A stretch of DNA of 64,000 nt from assembly GCA_030411725.1 (NCBI GenBank), contig MU839834.1, forward strand, positions 558,001-622,000, in the 5' to 3' direction. A program made the position numbers and the translations under genes. Source of the stretch: Echria macrotheca (taxonomy: Eukaryota; Ascomycota; Sordariomycetes; Sordariales; Schizotheciaceae). This document shows positions 34,570 to 47,535 of the stretch, in pieces (the first letter of the stretch is position 1; each line of letters opens with the position of its first letter). A model generated the notes under the pieces. The model was not told the origin of the DNA and did not search any database. It saw nothing but the letters and a program-made list of their open reading frames with translations.

Positions 34570-36073
34570 TCATTCCTTGACCACATCGCCCTCGTGACCC
34601 CATCGGGCAGATTCGTCTCCCTCGACCCATTCCTTCTCGATGTATCCAAGCTCCCGCTTGACTTTCTCCACTGTCGCTCTGTCCCCCGTGTTCTTTCCAA
34701 TGTTGTCGCTTTTGCGATTAGCATCATACTACTATGAGAAGCCTGTCGGTGGAAAGTCCTTACCTGATCTTGATAGCCGGCCTGCCCGCTGCCGAGCTCA
34801 GCTTGATGACGATATTCAACGGTGTCGACTTTCGCCCAGTCTTGGTATGGACAAAGTCGTTGGTGAAGAAGGTGCCGACGCCAAACGTCGGCTGGAAGCC
34901 GGCCTCTTCCGATACCTCCTTGTATTCCAAGCACCGTTCAATGTTGAGCGAATCTGAGAAGACGATAACTTTCTTTTCCTTGATGCCCTGCTCATCGTAA
35001 AACTTACGCATAAGCTTGACGAACGTCTTGGGATCTCCAGAATCCTGCCGGACACCAGTGAAGACATCGGCGTACGTCTTGTGTGGCTTGTGCTCCTTGA
35101 TCCATGATGTAGCAGCCGAAATGAAAGTGTCGGCAATGCTGGGCTTCCGTTGTTGGGATCTGGCCGTGGGTTCTCCCAGGTACCGGACGGGCTTGCTGAA
35201 GGCCTTCAAAAATTCGGGGGTGCCAAAGGTGTCGGTGAGGGCGATGCCAAGAACACCCTCGCCGAAACAACCCACCCAGCGACAGAGAGCCTCCTCGGTC
35301 GCAGCCGTGTAGTTGTCGACGATAGCGGCAGTGCCCATGAACCATTCGTGTGCCACGGTGCCGACGGGAGGAATGTCGAAACGCATGGCGAGGTGGACAT
35401 TGCTGGTACCCGAGAGCTTGCCCGGAAGGCCGCGCTTCTCGGCTTCTTTGCTCGCTTTGGTGAGACCCCGAAAGACGAGAGCCTGGGTGTGGTAGTCTCT
35501 TCGCCGCCGGGTACCAAACTCGGAAAACACGCAGCCGGCCTCGAGAAGCCGCATGCCCTTCTCAAACGCCTTCTCCTCCTGCCCATCATACACCCAATCG
35601 GGGTCTTCGAATTTGAAGTAGGCCTCGGATGTCAGCGCGAGGAGCGGGATCTCGTAGAGAATCGTCTCTGACCAAATTCCGCTGATCTTGATATCGATAT
35701 CTCCAAGGTCGCTGTCAGCACCCGTATCCTGGTCCACTGGGTGGAACTTGATGGCAACTTGCTCGCGCGGTCTGAGGCGGAAGTCCTTCAGGAACTCGAG
35801 GTATTCCGGCGTCAGGTAGGGACAGTGCGTCTGGAGGTACCGATATTCCTCGGCCGACAACGAGATGTTTCCGAGCTTCCTGATCTGCTCCTCCAGCCAC
35901 TGAAACGCTTTGCGCGACAGCTTTTTCTCGGGTGTGCGGTTGGTGAAAGAATAGCTGACGGGTACGTCCTTGTAATACTTGAGGACGGCGCATTGCATTG
36001 TCAGCTTGTAAAGGTCGGTGTCCAGAAATGAGATGACACCCTCTGGATAGGGTGAAGAGCTGTTGAAATCCAT
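34570..36073 (-). CDS. NPT1: Nicotinate phosphoribosyltransferase
   Basis: This enzyme of the NAD salvage (Preiss-Handler) pathway converts nicotinate and PRPP to nicotinate mononucleotide. Two exons on the minus strand (36073-34764, 34708-34570) give 482 residues; yeast Npt1 is somewhat shorter at about 430. The start region has ISFLDTDLYKLTMQCAVLKY, typical of the family. GTRRRRDYHTQ, KLSGTSNVHLA and IPPVGTVAHEWFMG follow; the His of VAHEW is the phosphorylated residue in the family. ALTDTFGTPEFL, FTGVRQDSGDP and IVFSDSLNIE are further conserved blocks. The last exon adds DNIGKNTGD and the C-tail ending GDVVKE. The 55-nt intron has a GTAAGG donor and a TGCTAATC branch site. It is divergent from UTP4. 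Confidence 0.95.
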
Positions 36074-36710
36074 CCCGAGGGTTGGCTAGCACCGTTCGGG
36101 ACGGATGCGGAAAGCGGAGGAGTTGATGTTCTCGTCAGGTGGACTGATGTGTGAGGAGTGCGACTGAGAAGAAGAAGCAGGTCCCTACATGCAGGCCGCC
36201 AGGGAGATATATACCTCTGCGTCTCAATGCACCAGCGCCGGCCACGGCACCACAACGAGATAAGCAGGAACCGAATGGAAAGGACCTGGAGCAACTCAGT
36301 GAAAGCCCCAGACTTTCAGCGACTTTGATCCTGTGTGTTGTCCCAGCTATTGCCTATTGCCTCACAAGGCAGAATGCAAAACCGGAATCCTCGCTGAAAA
36401 GACACAGCAGGCTGCAGCGACTGATTGGTTGCCACAAAGTCAGGTATTACTCACATGCAAGCCGCCCTCTGCTCAACAACGGTTGCGTCTGTCGTCTCAA
36501 TGAACCGAGCTGAAGGTGGGGTGAGCTTTGGCGGGGCACTCAGCACAAGCAAGGCGGTGAGGGCCGCACGGACCAAATCTGAAGCTGCGATCGACCGCAG
36601 CGGCAGAAACCGAAAAAAAAGTTTATCGACAATCAGAGAGAGATGTTCCCGGAGCCTGAATTTTGCAGTTGGATTGGCGACTCCAGACCCCCAAGACGCC
36701 AAACACAGCC
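36074..36710. promoter_or_regulatory. Shared divergent promoter of NPT1 and UTP4
   Basis: This 637-bp stretch lies between start codons facing apart and must hold both promoters. No clear regulatory motif was identified. Confidence 0.55.
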
Positions 36711-39387
36711 ATGGATATCAACAGGTGTCGCTTCATACCATACCCTGCCTCGGCAATTAACGCTGTTGCATTTTCCGAATCCTCGCTCCCGGGAGCGCTC
36801 GCAAAGAAAAAACAAGGCCAGGTGCGACTGGCCATTGGACGCGCAAATGGCGATATCGAGATCTGGAACCCGTTGAGCGGCGCATGGCACCAAGAGCTGA
36901 TAATACCGGGCGGCAAGGACAGGAGCGTTGATGGGCTCGTCTGGATCACGGATGCCGACGAGGAGACGAGCGACGGCAAGGTCATCTTCGGCAGATCGCG
37001 ACTGTTCAGCATTGGCTACACTGCCGCAGTCACGGAATGGGATCTCGCGAAGGCAAAGCCCAGAAAACATGCAAGCGGTCAGCACGGCGATATCTGGTGT
37101 ATCGGCGCACAGCCGCCGCTTGTGAACAACAAGGGTGTTCCAGAGCCGGGTGTCAGGAACCTGGTCGCCGGCACGGTCGATGGCAATCTGGTCCTCTACT
37201 CAACCGAAGACGACGATCTCCGCTTTGTCAAGTCTCTCATTAGGACGCCTTCAAAGAAAACGAAAATGGTCAGCATCGCATTCCAGAAACGCGACATTGT
37301 GGTGGTTGGTTGTTCGAATTCCACGATATGTGTCTACGACATAAGAAACGGTGCCTTGCTGAGACAGATGTCTCTGGGAGCGGGCGTCTCAGGAGGACCC
37401 AAGAGTATCATCGTGTGGTCCGTCAAGTGTCTGCCCCGGGGCGACATCGTTTCTGGCGATTCAACCGGCCACGTGTGTATCTGGGACGGCAAGACATACA
37501 CTCAAGCGCAGAGGATCCAGAGTCATACCCAGGATGTCCTTTGTCTGGCAGTCAGCGCCAATGGATCTCAGATTCTGTCTGGTGGTATGGACAGGCGGAC
37601 AGTCTTGTATGAGCCCAAGGCAGGCCACAACGGCCGTTGGTCCAAGGTGTACCACCGCAAATACCACAACCACGACGTCAAGGCCATGGCTTCTTTTGAG
37701 TCGCCAACCATGAGCGTTGTTGTATCAGGAGGTTAGCCAAATTCATCCCTAGCTAATTGCTAATGCTAACACGTACGCAGGCCTCGACGCCAGCCCGGTT
37801 GTGGTCCCCCTCCGAACCGCAAGTAAGGAATACCACCGACAGTTGTCGCACCTCCCGCAACGGACAAATCTTCAGAGCGCCCCGAAGGCTCGGTTTATCC
37901 TCAGCTGGTGGGCAAATGAGATCCGAATATGGCATCTGCTTCACCCAGCCAGGAAGATTCTGGACAGTAACGAAACCACTGCCGTCGACATTCGCAAAAA
38001 CCGAAAGCTCCTGGCACAGATCCTGGTCAAGGGAGAATCCAACATCACGTCGGCCGCTATCAGCAGCGACGGCACTTTGCTTATTGCGTCTACGGCTACG
38101 AGTATCAAGGCTTTCCACCTCCTTTACGACCAGTCGGGGTCCGGGCAATTACAGATCAAGCAGGTGGCTGTTGATGGTGCATCTGGCGCCACCAAAGTCG
38201 AAATCTCGCCCGACAACCAATGGGTATGTTGGATCGAGGAAGGGGAGAAGGTCATGATGGCCCGTGTTAGGTCTTCTGGTTCCACATACGAAATATCTCG
38301 TCCCTACAGGTTATCCCGAACCTCACGACAGATCCCCAAGAACCTGCTCCTGGGTGGCCTCGGATCGTACAGCAGGAAAATCACGCAGCTTGCGTTTTCG
38401 CCTGATAGTCGGGTGCTTAGCGCTTCTGACTTGGCCAATTTCATTGACATCTGGGTACTGCAGGCTTCCGGCGAGCTGCAGAATGGTGCGCATGGAGCCG
38501 GGGATGACGAGGCCGGAGATGACGAATCCTCGAGCGACTCGTCGGAAGATGAGGCGGAAGATGGCGAGGACGAGACGTGGCGCCGCCCTAGAACTGAAAT
38601 TCCGAGGCTAAACAGGACGCCGGTCGTTTTGACATTTGCCCCGAAGCCACAGCAGGACGACGAGTACACTCTTGTCGTCGTCACTACCGCGAAGGACGTC
38701 CTGATGTTCAATCCTCTGAGCGGGGCTCTCTCGGAATGGTCACGACGGAATCCCTCGAGCAGGTTACCAGAGCAGTTCCGCGGCACGAGAGACCATGTCA
38801 AGGGCATTGTGTGGCAGGGCACGAGGGCTTGGATCTATGGTGTCTCGTTCGTGTTCATGTTTGACCTTTCCCAAGACCTACCAGAAGAGATAGATCTGAA
38901 AGCCAAGAAGAAATCGGGGACCAAGCGAAAACGGGACGGCACCGAGGCGGGAGCTGGAGGGAAAATCAACAAGGAACCCACGCTAGCGCCGCAGGAGATC
39001 AAGGCCGCTACCGGGCCAGACGGTTCCGAATGGGCAGACGTCGAGATGGCCGACGCAGACGACCAGAAGAGCGTCGGGGCGAGCAGCGGGTTCGAAGACG
39101 ATGACGACGACGACTCGGACGGCGAGGAGCTCCAGCGCTTGCGAGAAGAGCAAGCGACCAATGGGGAAGATGCCGGCAAGGAAGCTGCGCGAGCCAAGTG
39201 GTGGCATACATATCAATACCGCCCCATCCTAGGGATTGTGCCCCTTTGGAGCGAGTTGCCGCCAAAGAGCATGAAACGTCAGCTCGAGGGCATTATCCCG
39301 CCGCTCGAGGTTGCGCTGGTGGAGCGGCCCGAGTGGGAGCTGGACCTGCCACCACGTTACTTTGCGAGCGGTGAGTATGAGAGATGA
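36711..39387 (+). CDS. UTP4: t-UTP WD-repeat protein Utp4 (cirhin homologue)
   Basis: This is a predicted nucleolar t-UTP subunit of the small-subunit processome. Two exons (36711-37731, 37781-39387) give 875 residues, somewhat longer than yeast Utp4 (about 776). Tandem WD repeats are visible: INAVAFSES, LAIGRANGDIEIWNPLSG, LFSIGYTAAVTEWDL, GDIVSGDSTGHVCIWDG and SHTQDVLCLAVSANGSQILS. An acidic insert (ASDLANFIDIWV then DDESSSDSSEDEAEDGEDE) and a second acidic, Lys-flanked linker near residues 690-790 separate the propellers. It ends PPRYFASGEYER. The 49-nt intron has a GTTAGC donor, a GCTAAC branch site and a CAG acceptor. A GTGAGT at 39371 overlaps the last codons, so an alternative 3' exon is conceivable. 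The start follows the family pattern MDI(N)RCRF. Confidence 0.92.
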
Positions 39388-39649
39388 GAAGTGGATCGAG
39401 ATGGAGGACATGGCCGTGGCGGCGAGGGCCCGTTGGCTTGAGGGGAAAGCTTACGACGGTCCCTGTGTTTTTGTGGGTTTACCACCCATATTTGACGAGG
39501 CTCCACTCGCTGGCTGTGTCTCTGGAAGTTTTTTCTCGTACAAACGAGTAAGACCGGTAGCCGGCGGCGAGAATAGCAACCGGCTTGAGGGGGCGGGGGT
39601 CTAGACACGCGGACGTGCCTCGGCGTTGCCGGAGGTCGGTTCGGTTAGA

Positions 39650-39668
39650 GTCAGTCAGTCAGTCAGTC
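39650..39668 (+). repeat. (CAGT)n microsatellite
   Basis: About four and a half tandem copies of the CAGT tetranucleotide lie 260 bp after the UTP4 stop codon. Confidence 0.8.
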
Positions 39669-40307
39669 GGTGCATCCTTGGGTCATCATGATACCCTACT
39701 ATCTAGTGTAGCATGGTATATATGTAAACGGTCTAATCATGGATCGATACATTCTGCATGGTTTTTCTCTCTCCTTTTGGTCTCGAGTGCTTTTGTTATG
39801 CGTGGCATCAAGCAAGAAGGAAGTGTCCACGCGCCGTGATATCGTGTTTCGTACCGCGCGGTGGTGGTGGTGGTTGATGATTACAGTTTATACCCCAGCT
39901 AGCTAGGTACGTAAGTAGGTAGGTAAGGTAGGCAGACATCCAACCAGTCCACGTAAACCCCGTCGTCTCTCTCTCTCTACCTGCCAAACCTGGCTGAGTG
40001 AGTGGCTATGATCCACTTTTTATTGTTGGAAAAGTTGGGTCTCCTCAAAAAATTTGTGATTTGGATCCAAGTGGCGAGGGGGCGTGGCGTCGTCGCAACG
40101 TACCTACATATGGATTGTTAGTCGTCCTCTCCTACGTGTAGGTAGAACTCGGCTGCTGTACCGTGGAGAAGGTCCGCACGCAACGCGCCGACTCTTTTTT
40201 TTTGTAGAGTATTTTCTCGGCGGTGATGCCGGTCCGGTCTTGGTACACCAGTCCTTTTGGGCTGGCTGTCATCCGTTATTATTACACGTACTATGCAAGT
40301 CTGCTGC

Positions 40308-40463
40308 TAGTTTGCATAGTTTGTAGTTTGCATAGTTTGCGCAGTTTGCGTGGTTTGCGCAGCGCGGTTTTGTGTAGTCTGCGTACTTCTATTCGTCAAC
40401 TGCTGATCTACGCAAGCTAGCAACCACGCAAAGCAAAGCAAAGCAAAGCGAAGCAAAGCAACG
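40308..40463. repeat. Inverted pair of TTTGC and GCAAA tandem runs
   Basis: The left arm (40308-40372) is an imperfect tandem of TTTGC-containing 7-9-mers. The right arm (40428-40463) is a GCAAA pentamer run, the reverse complement of TTTGC. At the core, TTTGCGTGGTT (40345-40355) pairs perfectly with AACCACGCAAA (40422-40432) across a 66-nt loop. The transcript could form a long hairpin. Confidence 0.75.
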
Positions 40464-43400
40464 TCTTGGTTTGGCTAGAATAGATGATGGGGCGGTCCCA
40501 CATGTGGAGAGTTCCTGCCATCGACACGACACCACGTCGTTGTCTAGATACTAGAGTAGGAAAACAGAGAGAGAATAGATAGATTGCCTCTTCTTCCTCT
40601 GAGCATGTGAATCGGCTAGATATCATTGACAGCTCTTGGCGAGGGGGTTCAAGATAAATCCCAGAGACTCTAAGATATTGTCGTTGCGTATATATGATAT
40701 TTGGGTGGGGCGATCCTCTTCCTTGGCGTGTGAGGTTGATATCCCAGATGGCCTCGGAACCAAAGATGTTCTCTAGGAAGAGATCATCACTGCACGTGGC
40801 ATCTGTAAGATTGGACCAGATCAGGTGCATGGGCCGATCCAACGTGTTCATGAAGACGGATGACAAGAGAGGGTTCCCCCGGTTCAGAGAGAGACGCGCG
40901 TCAAGACAAACCTCAAGTGTACGTCGTCGGTATGGACCCACAGTGGCTAGCTACCTTTTACCTATTCCGTACCTACCTCGGATTCTTTGGTTGTCGGCGA
41001 GGCGGTGTCCATCCGGCCCAACTCGGTTCCCGGCTGCTTATCACCAGTCTACACGCCGAGGGCTACGATGTGGTTGAGCTGATGTTTGTTCGCCCGGAAA
41101 GTCTCGTGGAAAATAGCATGCGGTCTGGACCTGCTCGGTATTCGATGCGAGATAGCGGGGCGTTGTCCCCGTGTTTGCCAGACAGATAACACGGCCGCGT
41201 GGTGAGTGAAAATCCATGACTCGGCCCGAGTACTCTTTATCAGGAGAAGCACAGAATGTTCCATAGCCATATTTCAGCCTGCACGCTGGTTGCTGAAGCG
41301 TCGTCGAACATCCCAAGACCCGGCAGTGGGATTTGAGACTGGAAAACAATTATTTTGTCTTGGCAGGCGCGGCCAGTGCCGTGCTCGAGATAGGCTATGC
41401 ATCTGGAAGGGAGTCCGTGGCGGGCTCTATCTCGCAGATAGAATCGAGATGGCGGTTTTTCTTGCTGGTACACATAGGGAACGACGACGGCAAGAAATCG
41501 GGCGACTCCAGACGTGCTTGTCGGTCGGTTGTGCGGCCGCTGGCGAGGACGATATAAAGTGCCAAGACTTGTCGCAATCAAGTTGAGTCCCTCGAGAGGC
41601 TATTCGGACGTTAATTAAAGGATCTGGGAGGTCGTCGTCGGCACCGCGACCGGCGGGCGACGGGTCGATGTGCATGATTCGGGACGGAGATCATCGACAA
41701 TGTGGGGCTGCCATTGGCTGGGCCCGCGCAAGAAGGGCGGAATCGTCCACACCAGCGCCGCGTAATCGCCCAACTCACCCTCGACCGCCACAGTCCCCGT
41801 GTGGCCGCACTGTATCGTGGCCGCTGCATCGGGAAGGTATCGGTGCTCCATCTCCCATCTGACAATCCCGTGAGTTCGGAGTTCGCCCCCGGGTCATCAT
41901 GAGGCATTCGTCGCATCTCCAGTCCAGTGCAGGCAGAAACTCGGCCGCAATCCTGTAGGTAGTAGGTATCTACGCATCTCGATGCGAAAGCGAAATAGAA
42001 GCACAGAGGTCACTGCCATCAGGGACCTCACACGGTATGCGCATTCTGCAGAGAGAAATCCCGGTTCCGGCTCGCAATTCGCAGCGGCGGACGGACGCAG
42101 ACGGGGCGAGGCTTGGCTATCGATGTCTTTTGCCTGATGTTCCTGGGATTTTCTGCTGGCTGTTTCAAAGACGGACCAATTGGTGATCTCGGAGCGGCTG
42201 CAAATATATATCATTTACCAGATAACTGTGATTGCCAGGCGCTCGCTACCCGCGGTCCTGGTTCTTCGGCATCTGAAGAATGGCCGCTGGCCGCTGGCCG
42301 GAGTGAATAATGAATTGGACGAAGCTGTCAGTGTCAAGACGTTGCGGCGGCAGTGCATTAGGGAGAAACGTTGCGAGAGCTCAAGCCACAGGCGCGCGTG
42401 CCACAACGGCCCCCAGTTGGCCTTCGGCATCGAGAAAGCCACGCCTCGTCATCGCTGATGACCCACACGGCAGCAGGCCAGCAGCCAGCCCGATTGGAGG
42501 GCCAACCGCATCGTTTGTCTTTTTGCTGACGCAGTGGTCGGCTTTGAGATGCGAGGACTTCCCCGCTCGCGCCGAGACGCAGAAGAGAGGGCAGTGAAGG
42601 TGAAGTGTGCAAATGTCTACATAACTATTTGATGTGTTCTGTGCTTGACATGCACAGCTACTGCTTGCCGTCTTGTTCTCGGCCGTCACGTCAACGTCGA
42701 GTGACCCCACACAGCAGCAGAAGTAATGAAGAGTAGAGAACAGACAGCAGCGAGCGGGTGACACAAGCAGCCGGCCCCAGCTTCGTTGCGCAAGGCCCCG
42801 TTTTGAGGCGGAGGGACCCGAGGCGGGCGCTGATTGGTCCGGGGTCGACGCAAATTGAAGTGGACGCGCGTTCTCTCCCCAAGGTGCCTCTGTGTGCGTC
42901 GCCCCTCCGCAGCCCAGCCCATCCGTCCATCCACCCTCGGATCTAGCCCCGACCAACGGCCTATTACGTGCCCTCTTGCGACGCCAGAACACGGCCATCC
43001 ATCAGGCGGTCGTGGGTGCAAATAGACGGTCCAGAAGCGGCGCGAGAAGAAGCGTGGATTGGGACGAGCCGGGGAGACGGAACACACAGTCCAGAATGCA
43101 AAAGAGAAGAGGGGCGTAGGCAGTCGCTAACGTTAGTTACTTCCGTGCTTGGCTGAGCAATGCCCTCCTCTGTCCAGTGCATGTACTGCCACGCAACCCC
43201 TGGAGTGAGCCGCGGGAGGGCCATACGTATGCTTGCCTCTGCACACCCTCTGCGTGCGCCAGCTCCCTGAAACCTTGCACCCCCAAAATCCTCAGCTTTA
43301 TCCCCCCCTGCTCCGCCGGTCCCCTCCGTCAGACTGGCTTGCTTCTACTACCCTGCCAACACCCATTCTCACATCCACCAAAGCCAAACCATCGCGATCC

Positions 43401-43845
43401 GTATCCGCTCGCTCACACGGCTGCGACGAACTGCGACGACATCGACTGCGCGCTGCCGCGAGCCATCGCATAGCGACGAGACAAGGGCCGGAAACCCAGC
43501 GCTGCATACGGCAATTCGCAATTAGGCGGCGACCTAGACCACGACAGGCGCGGGAAAAGAAGACTCGAACATCAGCCAATTTAAGCGACGTCGACCAGCA
43601 GCGACGCCTACTCCCTCCCGCTCTGGCGACATCTCTGCGTTCTCGCCTTTGCGAGCTGTGACGCCGGCGCCAACGACGACGACGACGCTCACACCCAGCG
43701 ACACCTCCCGCAAGCGGGCAACGAGTAGCCACCCATCACGATTCAGATCCGGAGCGACATCCAGGAGAGTGCAGTCGTCGGAGGCGGTGTTCTCTGCGAC
43801 ACGCTCCACATCCATCTCACCCTCTCGGCCGACGGTATCGACGCC

Positions 43846-45306
43846 ATGGCGAGTGACGGAGGAAACGGGCCACCGGGCCAACAGTACGGGGAGGAATGGG
43901 CGCACGATCTGAGGATACGATTCGAGCAATTACTACGGACGAAACGATTGAGTGAGCTGGAATCGCGATCTCGCCAGGGTTCACCAACACCGCGGGAGAG
44001 GGCATCCTCGAATAACTTGCGACCACCCTCGTCAGCTTCGGGTTCCGGCCGACCATCGACTTCACACGGCTCCGGCGGCCCTCTTACACCTCCATCATAC
44101 TCAATAGCGCGCAACCTACCCAAAATTCCGACACCACCCGCACCTACCGATCGAGACTCCCTCAAATTCAGGAACATGCTAATATCATTGTCCGCAACCC
44201 CAACCAAGTACGAAAACCCAGGTCTGCTGGACGAGGCGCTGCAAGTGATCCCTCTCGACAGGATATACAGCGAGGCCGAAGAGGAGACCCAAGTGCTGCA
44301 AGCACAGGCCGAGAGCATGGGAGACGGGCGCAAGCCGGAATGGGGATATCAGGACTGTGTGATCAGAGCGCTCCTCAGGTATGTTTTCTCTGAAAGTCTT
44401 TGGTTCGGCCGCTAACTCCATCGTAGGTGGTTCAAGAGGACATTCTTTACCTGGGTCAACAACCCGCCTTGTCCGGTCTGCTTCTCGCCAACCATCAGCC
44501 ACGGGATGACGGCCCCGACACCCGAAGAGAATGCATGCGGCGCTCTGCGAGTCGAGCTTTACCGATGCTCCAACCTGAGCTGCGGCGCATACGAGCGCTT
44601 CCCCCGGTACAGCGACGTCTGGCGGCTGCTGCAGACACGGCGCGGCCGCTGTGGCGAATGGGCTAATTGCTTCAGCATGCTCTGCCGAGCTGTGGGTGGG
44701 CGTGTGCGCTGGGTCTGGAACGCCGAGGACCACGTTTGGACCGAGGTGTACTCGGAGCACCAAAAGCGATGGGTTCACGTCGACGCGTGCGAGGAAGCGT
44801 GGGATAATCCCCGGTTATACACTGAGGGCTGGGGCAAGAAGATGTCGTACTGCATTGCCTTCTCGATCGACGGTGCTACCGATGTAACCCGACGGTACGT
44901 ACGAAAGGCCGAGTACTACAGCGAGCGGAACCGGTGTCCCGAAGAGGTGTTGCTATATATCCTGCAAGAAATCAAGCACATCCGGCGTGCCAACATGGAC
45001 AAGGATCGACGATTTCAGCTCGAGAAGGAGGACACGCGGGAAGACCGAGAGCTGCGGACCTACGTGCTGGCTTCCATCACCCAGGCCGTCACGGAACTCG
45101 TGCCGGGCTCCAGCAGCGACGCCGGACCCAGCGGAAGCGGATCCGGAAGGCGCGGGCCCAGCAGTTCAGACGACACCAAGGTGCCCGTATCTGCCGACCT
45201 GCCCGGTCGTCAGAGCGGAAATGCCGAGTGGGTCGCCGCTCGCGGCGAGAACGGTCGACGCAACCAGCAATTCCCCCCTCCGAACCCGGGGCCGCCTTTC
45301 CCTTGA
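43846..45306 (+). CDS. PNG1: Cytosolic peptide:N-glycanase (PNGase)
   Basis: Png1 removes N-glycans from misfolded glycoproteins during ER-associated degradation and acts in cytosol and nucleus with Rad23 and the proteasome. Two exons (43846-44378, 44427-45306) give 470 residues. After a disordered Ser/Pro-rich N-terminus comes the transglutaminase-like core. The zinc site uses CPVC (193, 196) and CSNLSC (225, 230). The catalytic triad is C253 (GRCGEWANCF), H280 (EDHVWTEVY) and D297 (HVDACEEAWD), all intact. The disordered C-tail is rich in Gly, Ser and Pro (PPPNPGPPFP). The 48-nt intron has a GTATGT donor and a TAG acceptor, and its removal restores LLRWFKRTFF. The start ATG has a GCCATGG context. 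It is the only gene between two gene-poor stretches. Confidence 0.95.
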
Positions 45307-45948
45307 GTACGTCCAACTTCTACAGGACCACTCCCTCCACTTCGCCAGGGCACCCAGCATCGAGCCACGGAGCCGCTGCCCTCCAGCAGCATGATACCCC
45401 CCAGTTGTCTTGGGCTGTGGTCGCCCCTGTGCAACAAACCGATCCGCTGCTGTACGCCCTCGACGGTGCGCAACGACTTTGATTCGACCCCGACTCACCT
45501 GGGTCAAATTCTAATTCTATTCCTCGTCTTATAATTATTCATCCTTTCTTCCCTGAGCAAGCATAGACTCGGCGTCATCTTTTTTTCTTCTGTCTGGAAA
45601 ACAAAACGTACCTGGTGTGTGTGAATAACTTAGCTTGGCTATGCCAGGCCTTACCCTATCTACATTGCAAATAACCTTTCATGTTCCCTTTGTTCCTGGA
45701 TGGATGGAGGGGGTGGAGGAGATGAAGTTATACCTTTTGTGTGGCGAACAGGTGTATAGGCGCGTACTCTTCATGGCAGAGGGGGAGGGATATATACCAC
45801 GAACCAACCCGCACATTCACAATGGAGCAGCGAAAAACCTCCTTATACCCCCACGCGCCGGAGGGGGGTTTTAACCACGAGGAGATGGGTTCATCATGAT
45901 GGGATTTTCAGTGATGGATCTGATGAATGGGAGGGAGGAGCAGGAAGC

Positions 45949-45966
45949 TTATATATATATATATAT
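45949..45966 (+). repeat. (AT)n microsatellite
   Basis: Eight to nine AT dinucleotides in tandem. Confidence 0.8.
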
Positions 45967-47535
45967 GTAGCGAGTGAGGGTTAACAATATCCTTTATGTT
46001 TTTGTTGAGCGGTGGTGTTGAGGGGGTTGTTATCTAGGATAGGCATGGGATGGGGAAGGGTGAATGGCGCTTGAGTGAATTATATCCTTTTTTTACTGCC
46101 CCTCTGATGAAAAACTTGCAAGCCTGGAGATGTGCTGAAAGTGGAATCAACACTATCCTTCTTCAGATTCGCATCATCTGCGATCTGCCTTCCCCCCTCC
46201 CCCCACTCTCTCTCCGCCTGCCTAGGTAGGTAGGCACCTTGCTCAAGAAACTTGTCTGTAATATGATCGATAACTCGGATAATATAAACTCAGGGAGATG
46301 GGTGTATACAGGTAAGGTAAGGTAGGTCTCATCAAATTCCGGTCCTCCTCCCTCCTTCCTGCCCACTGCCCCCTGCCCCGTGAAAAGACAAAGAGGGGTT
46401 TGCCGGTCGGGCCGAGTAAACATGGGGGGCTCGCGAGTCCGTACCGAGACTAAACGGGTTCACGAACCTCGGATATGTAAGGTAAGAAGGGATAAGGTAG
46501 GTAGGGTGATGAACGTAAATCCAGGGCACCAGGCAATGCTTTTCTTTGCCTTGCCTTTCCTTTTAGACTTCGCCGGCGGCGCGTACGTGCAGATACGTAT
46601 GAGGTGTGGTATATAGTGTGTGAGATGTTTGGCGTGTGGTGTGTGGTGTGTGACTTGGGGGTTGGTTAAGGTAACATATCTATCATTATGTCATCTATCT
46701 CCTCAAGATATTCAATTTCTCTCTGTCTCTATCTTCTTCAAACACCATTTGATAGGGGGGGTCCCCAATGGTGTAAAATTCCTTGGGGCTCTATTGGGGG
46801 GGTTGTACATGTATATAACAACCATCAACCATCTGACGACGAGTGTTGTCGAATCTGGAAACACTATATTTATCTTACTCAGGTATCATCTGGTTGTAGC
46901 TCTCAGAGCTCCTTAACTAGGTAGTAGTTGCGGTGCTAGTTACCGGCCTGTCTCTGGTTTCAAGAGTCTCATCTCCAGAAATATGTCAGCGCCGGATTCT
47001 CACTTTGGTGGGCGGCGTTCGTTAGGTGGTCTGAAAGGCGCCGGGGAACGGTTTAGTGTCGCGCCGTCTGGAGCTTTCGGGCGGACATGTCACTCTCACC
47101 ATCGGCCACCGCTCGTGACCTACATGGCGCTGGGCTTTTACCCTGTGCCTTGTTGTTGTAGACATCTGTTTACAATTCCAACTCTCGCATGATAGCCCGT
47201 TCTCCGACGCTGCTAGCGGCTGGGTCGGCGCTGAGGTTGATGTTCGTATTATTCTTGCGTCCAGGGGGTTCACTTTAACTCAAGCTTGACATACGGCAGT
47301 GGGCTAGTTACCTGGTACAACTCATGGGTCGATACATAGTCTTGAAAAGATAAATCTCACAGCTGTCAGAAGTACAAAGCGAGTTCTCCCCTCACGACAG
47401 CGAGTCAGCCAAGAGGAGAGTCAGGGGACTGATTAAACATGCGCCGGCATCCACCATCCCACTCCGGTGGATTCCGTGGAGTGTGTGGATCCAAAATTGA
47501 GTAACTATTTAGGGAAAGAAATTACCCAAAAAAAA

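Larger units (their letters stand above)
39388..43845. other. 4.5-kb gene-poor region
   Basis: No gene is supported. Contents seen: a (CAGT)n run at 39650-39668, TACC/GGTA-rich DNA near 39905-39935, and an inverted low-complexity repeat at 40308-40463. The last 900 bp form a C-rich promoter/leader ahead of PNG1. Confidence 0.5.

Noticed and set aside
39371..39387. GTGAGT donor at the end of UTP4
   Set aside because: The in-frame end SGEYER fits the family's short charged terminus and no good downstream exon was found; kept only as a note.
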